Source of the DNA: Lytechinus variegatus
Lineage: Eukaryota > Echinodermata > Echinoidea > Temnopleuroida > Toxopneustidae
NCBI RefSeq assembly: GCF_018143015.1
Contig: NC_054746.1
Coordinates: 26,240,464 to 26,304,463, forward strand
DNA length: 64,000 bases
Direction of reading: 5' to 3'
Shown: positions 60,123-64,000 of the stretch, in pieces
Layout: each line of letters begins with the position of its first letter
How positions within the stretch are numbered: position 1 is the first letter of the stretch
Translations under genes and position numbers: made by a program
Notes under the pieces: model-generated
Told to the model about the DNA's origin: nothing
What the model saw: only the letters and a program-made list of their open reading frames with translations
Databases searched by the model: none

Positions 60123-61618
60123 GGGGACATCAACGTTTTACCTTGATTCGCGTGGATCCTCGACCCGACCTTGTTTACCATCGGCGAGTTGATATCCATC
60201 CGCGCGTGATTCGGTTGATCGCGCAACAAATAAAGTAATTGGGGGCATCAAGTGCAAGTAATATAAGAGAGACGAGCTACAGCTCTCAAGGTTACATTAG
60301 CTTTCAAGGTTAATTTTGCCAACAAGGTTAAATTTGGTTACAAGGTTAATTTTCTTGAAACTTTTGGGGGCATCAAGTACAAGTAATATAAGAGAGTTTA
60401 TTCTCTAGCTATCAAGGTTAATTTAGCCAACAAGGTTAATTCGTTTCGACGTTGTTATGAAGGCTTGCGCGGCTAGAAAATAGAAAAAGAGGGGAAAATG
60501 GGGTTAGTGGAATGTAAACTTCTGAATAAACGTGCTGAATAACTGGAAAATTTGGGGGCATCAAGTGCAAGTAATATAAGAGAGACGAGCTATAGCTCTC
60601 AAGGTTACATTAGCTATCAAGGTTAATTTTGCCAACAAGGTTAATTTTGGTTACAAGGTTAATTTTGTTGTTTTGGGGGGCATCAAGTACAAGTAATATA
60701 AGAGAGACGAGCTATAGCTCTCAAGGTTACATTAGCTATCAAGGTTAATTTTGCCAACAAGGTTTATTTTGGCTGCAAGGTTAATTTTGTTGAAATTTAT
60801 GGGGGCATCAAGTACAAGTAATATAAGAGAGTTTATTCTCTAGCTATCAAGGTTAATTTAGCCAACAAGGTTAATTTGTTTCGACGATGTTATGATGGCT
60901 TGCGCGGCTAGAAAATAGAAAAAGAGGGGAAAATGGGGTTAGTGGAATGTAAACTTCTGAATAAACGTGCTGAATAACTGGAAAATTTGGGGGCATCAAG
61001 TACAAGTAATATAAGAGAGACGAGCTATAGCTCTCAAGGTTACATTAGCTATCAAGGTTAATTTTGCCAACAAGGTTAATTTTGGCTGCAAGGTTAATTT
61101 TGCTGAAATTTTTGGGGGCATCAAGTAATATAAGAGAGTTTATTTTCTAGCTATCAAGGTTAATTTAGCCAACAAGGTTAATATGATTCGACGATGTAAT
61201 GAAGGCTTGTGCGGCTAGAAAATAGAAAAAGAGGGGAAAATGGGGTTAGTGGAATGTGAACTTCTGAATAAACTTGCTAAATAACTGGAAAATTTGGGGG
61301 CATCAAGTACAAGTAATAATAGAGAGTTTATTCTCTAGCTATCAAGGTTAATTCTGTCAACATCACGACTAGGATTACTTGCCGGATCACCGCTTTCATC
61401 AATTTTGGGGGCATCAAGTGCAAGTAATATAAGAGGATAGATGAGGAGGCAAGGATGCGCGCTCATCTAGATGCACCTGTTTGCGCATTTGCGCTAGTGC
61501 AAACCGGAACTACTTTCTATTATTTTTTTTAAGCGAGAAAAAGAAATGTTTACATTTCGGAATCGAAGAATCATCGAGAAATCAAGGAGTACCACGAGGT
61601 AAAAACGTTGATGTCCCC
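60123..61618. mobile_element. 1.5-kb element filled with a higher-order tandem repeat
   Basis: The ends are inverted repeats: GGGGACATCAACGTTTTACCT (60123-60143) and its near-complement AGGTAAAAACGTTGATGTCCCC ending about 61618. Inside, GGGGGCATCAAGTNCAAGTAA starts nine times, at 60241, 60366, 60554, 60676, 60801, 60989, 61114, 61296 and 61407. Spacings alternate between about 123 and about 186 bp, so short and long units form a ~310-bp higher-order repeat. Units also contain TATCAAGGTTAATTTNGCCAA in several copies. No transposase frame. An inverted copy of the unit start (TTGTACTTGATGCCCCC) lies just outside the left end. Confidence 0.6.
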
Positions 61619-61624
61619 CCGGGG

Positions 61625-62063
61625 GGGCCACTTCCATTCACGAGTGGATACCATGCGCGACCATGGGGTCTCGAAAAGCACCCTAAACACGTAATTTCCA
61701 TTTTCTGAAAATGCACCCCTTAACAAGTATTGGCGTGTGACACCCGACCCTTAACAAGTATTGGAAACAAAACGATACTCTTGGCAAATATTCCCTGAAA
61801 TGAACCCCTAAACAAGTACAGGAATGTTTTATTGTTACGGGTCCTTCGGTCGTCGGCTTTACCTTATTTGGTTTAGTACGACCCCACCTTCTACACCTCG
61901 CTCAAATCGGACTCTAACACAAAGTTTTGGGGCAAAAAGGACATCCTTTATAAAACATTTTTATTTTGTTTTATCATCCCCGCATATTCGACCCTAAACA
62001 CGTAATTTTCCTAGCGAAATAGATACCCTTTTTTCATTATTTTTGTGTTTTTGACACCCTTAT
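61625..62063. repeat. Dispersed non-coding repeat interrupted by the LTR element
   Basis: Contains internally repeated phrases (CCTAAACACGTAATTT at about 61683 and 61991, CTTAACAAGTATTGG twice) and CACCCTTATTG at its edge, where the LTR element begins. It looks like the left part of an older dispersed repeat into which the retrotransposon inserted. Confidence 0.45.
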
Positions 62064-62187
62064 TGTGGTATAGCGCCACCTTGTGAAGTGTGCTAATAAA
62101 TGTTGAAGTTAAAATGGTACTTCGTTGATCAGTCTCCGTTGTTAACTTGTCGTGTGCCTTGGGAATGATGTGGGGACAAACACCACA
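62064..62187 (+). repeat. 5' LTR of the Ty3/Gypsy element
   Basis: 124 bp bounded by the short inverted repeat TGTGGT / ACCACA. It contains an AATAAA-like sequence (about 62096), consistent with an R-region poly(A) signal. The length is short for the family but not unusual. Confidence 0.7.
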
Positions 62188-64000
62188 AATGGCGACGAGG
62201 ATCGGGATTTTCGTACCCTATCAGGATCCAAAGTGTGAGAAGCTCCCAGGCAGGTAAATCGGAGAAATATGACTGTGAATGTGGGTGTCGTCTTGCTGTA
62301 AAAGTGCTCGTGTGGCGTGGAACTTAGTTAGTCCCATGCACAATTATCGGTGTTACTGCTCGTGAGAAGAAGCGTACATTGACTGTGAAAATGGCGTCGG
62401 CTCCAGCGGGTAAAGCAGAGAGTTTTAACCCAGATGTGGAACCTTATGAGGTTTATAGGGAGCGTATTGATCAATATTTCATAGCAAATGACATTAACAA
62501 TGAAAGGAAGAAGGTTGCTGTCTTGCTATCGGTCATGGGTGCCAAGGAATATGGGTTACTCAAAAGTCTTGTAGCGCCAAGGAGAGTTCCAGAACTTTCA
62601 CTTGATGAGATTGATGCAGTATTGAAAGAGCACTACAACCCCACACCCCCTGTTATGCTTGAGAGATACAGATTCTACAAAAGAAACCAGGGACATGATG
62701 AGACGATTGCAGTGTATCTGGCTGAGCTGAAAAAGATGGCTGAGACGTGTGATTTCAGAGTGTTTCGCAGTGAGGCGTTGAGAGACAGATTCGTTTGTGG
62801 TTTAGCAGACCGGAACATTCAGAAGCGTCTACTGTCGGAAGATAACTTGACCATCGACAAGGCTGTCAAATTGGCTCTTAGTATAGAGGCAGCTAGTAAG
62901 AACGCTGAAGTGTTACAGCCAGGTGATTCGAAAAGTAGATCCAGCTACGTGAACTATGGGAAGTCTACCAATGATTGCTACTGTTGTGGAAGAAAAGGAC
63001 ATGTAAAGAAACAGTGCAGGTACAAAGACTACACTTGTGAAATTTGTCATCGTAAAGGACACTTGAAACAAGTCTGTAAGGATAAGAGTAGTAGTCTTAA
63101 GTCAAAGTCAGGTAGAGAGAAAGAGCAAAAGAAAGAAAAGTCTCACAAACCAAAGTATAAGAGTAGAAGAAAGTCAAGAGTAGGGGTAAGCCATGTAGAG
63201 GGTGATCAGGTAGAAACAAGTAGTGTTGGAAGTTCAGAGTCAAACACAAGTGATGACGAAGATGTATATCACATTAGAGTCCATAAGGTAAATAGAAGTG
63301 TTCAACCTATCATGGTCAATGTTGAAATAGAAGGTACAAAAATACCGATGGAAGTTGATACAGGCTGTGGTGTTTCTATCATAAGTCAAGCTGTGTTTGA
63401 AAAGCATTTCAAGCAGAAAGTACAGGTACAGAAGTGTGGAGTAAAACTCAAGACATTTACAGAAGAGAAAATACCTGTATTGGGTAAATGTGTGGTAGAT
63501 GTCAACTATCATGGTCAAAGAAAGAGATTACCATTAATTGTTGTGAAGAATAATGGTCCAACTTTACTGGGTAGAGATTGGTTGTGGACAATTCGTCTGC
63601 AGTGGAAAGAAATATTTTCTGTCCACCATGCGTCACAGTGTAGTTCACCACAAGACAGAATAGAGAAGATAGTAGCTAACAGTGATGTCTTTGACAATAA
63701 TGTTGGGAGAGTTAAAGGGGTTCAAGCCAAATTGAAAGTGAGAAATGATGTAGAGCCAAAGTTCTTTAAACCCAGGCCTATTCCTTTTGCACTCAAAGAC
63801 AAAGTAGCTGAGGAAATTGATAGGTTAGTGAAAGAAGGGATACTAGAACCAGTGGAGTTTTCAGATTGGGCTGCTCCTGTTGTACCGGTCCAAAAGCCGG
63901 ATGGTAGAATTAGGCTTTGTGGTGATTACAAAGTTACCATTAATCCACAGTTAGAAGTGAAAGAATACCCTATGCCTAGACCCGAAGAGCTTTTTGCTAG
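62064..64000 (+). mobile_element. Ty3/Gypsy LTR retrotransposon, 5' part, cut by window edge
   Basis: The 5' LTR is 62064-62187 (124 bp), starting TGTGGT and ending ACCACA. A primer-binding-site-like TGGCGACGAGGATCGGGA follows two bases later. A single gag-pol type frame starts at 62391 and is still open at the window end. It contains a gag region, two CX2CX4HX4C zinc knuckles (about 62970-63080), an aspartic protease core (VDTG, about 63355) and the start of a reverse transcriptase domain. The order gag, protease, RT and the short LTR fit Ty3/Gypsy; the clade is not resolved. The visible part looks whole, suggesting a young copy, but the 3' LTR needed for dating lies outside the window. Confidence 0.85.

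Overview
The window is animal nuclear DNA. It is AT-rich and intron-rich, crowded with short DNA transposons, and the two multi-exon genes have canonical GT/AG introns of roughly 0.3 to 2.5 kb. The repeat types and general style fit an echinoderm, most likely a sea urchin. That assignment is inference from recalled repeat families, not from a database search.

Three host genes are well supported. A single-exon small heat-shock protein (Hsp20/alpha-crystallin family) lies on the minus strand at 10475-11098. Golgin-84 (GOLGA5-like) lies on the plus strand in 12 coding exons from 32309 to 42613, giving a complete 727-residue protein with a C-terminal membrane anchor. Alpha-SNAP (NAPA-like) lies on the minus strand in 8 coding exons from 55398 down to 51546; its N-terminal exon or exons are not visible. 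The last two genes are convergent, and both act in Golgi and SNARE membrane traffic. Opposed poly(A) signals about 45 bp apart (46920-46977) may mark where their long 3' UTRs meet.

Layout: 1-10474 is non-coding with a few short inverted-repeat elements. 10475-11320 is the sHSP gene with a TATA box and a heat-shock-element-like site. 11370-12970 holds a tRNA-like SINE remnant, microsatellites and an element with a perfect 8-bp target duplication. 12976-29369 is a block of nested elements: a 450-bp segment present twice; a 2.56-kb element (E3) inserted in one copy and absent from the other; a 10.2-kb near-palindrome (E1); and a 2.67-kb relative (E2) with the same kind of ends. 29370-32269 is quiet. 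32270-55398 holds the two trafficking genes. 55399-62063 is repeat-rich, with dispersed tandem units, a tRNA-derived SINE and an element filled with a higher-order tandem repeat. 62064-64000 is the 5' part of a Ty3/Gypsy LTR retrotransposon that runs off the window edge.

The most unusual observation is the E1/E2 pair. Both end in short tandem repeats built on GGACA-N-CYCG followed by a perfect hairpin, and both have long inverted arms. In E1 the outermost ~0.5 kb of the two arms is nearly identical, while the inner 3 kb is clearly diverged.
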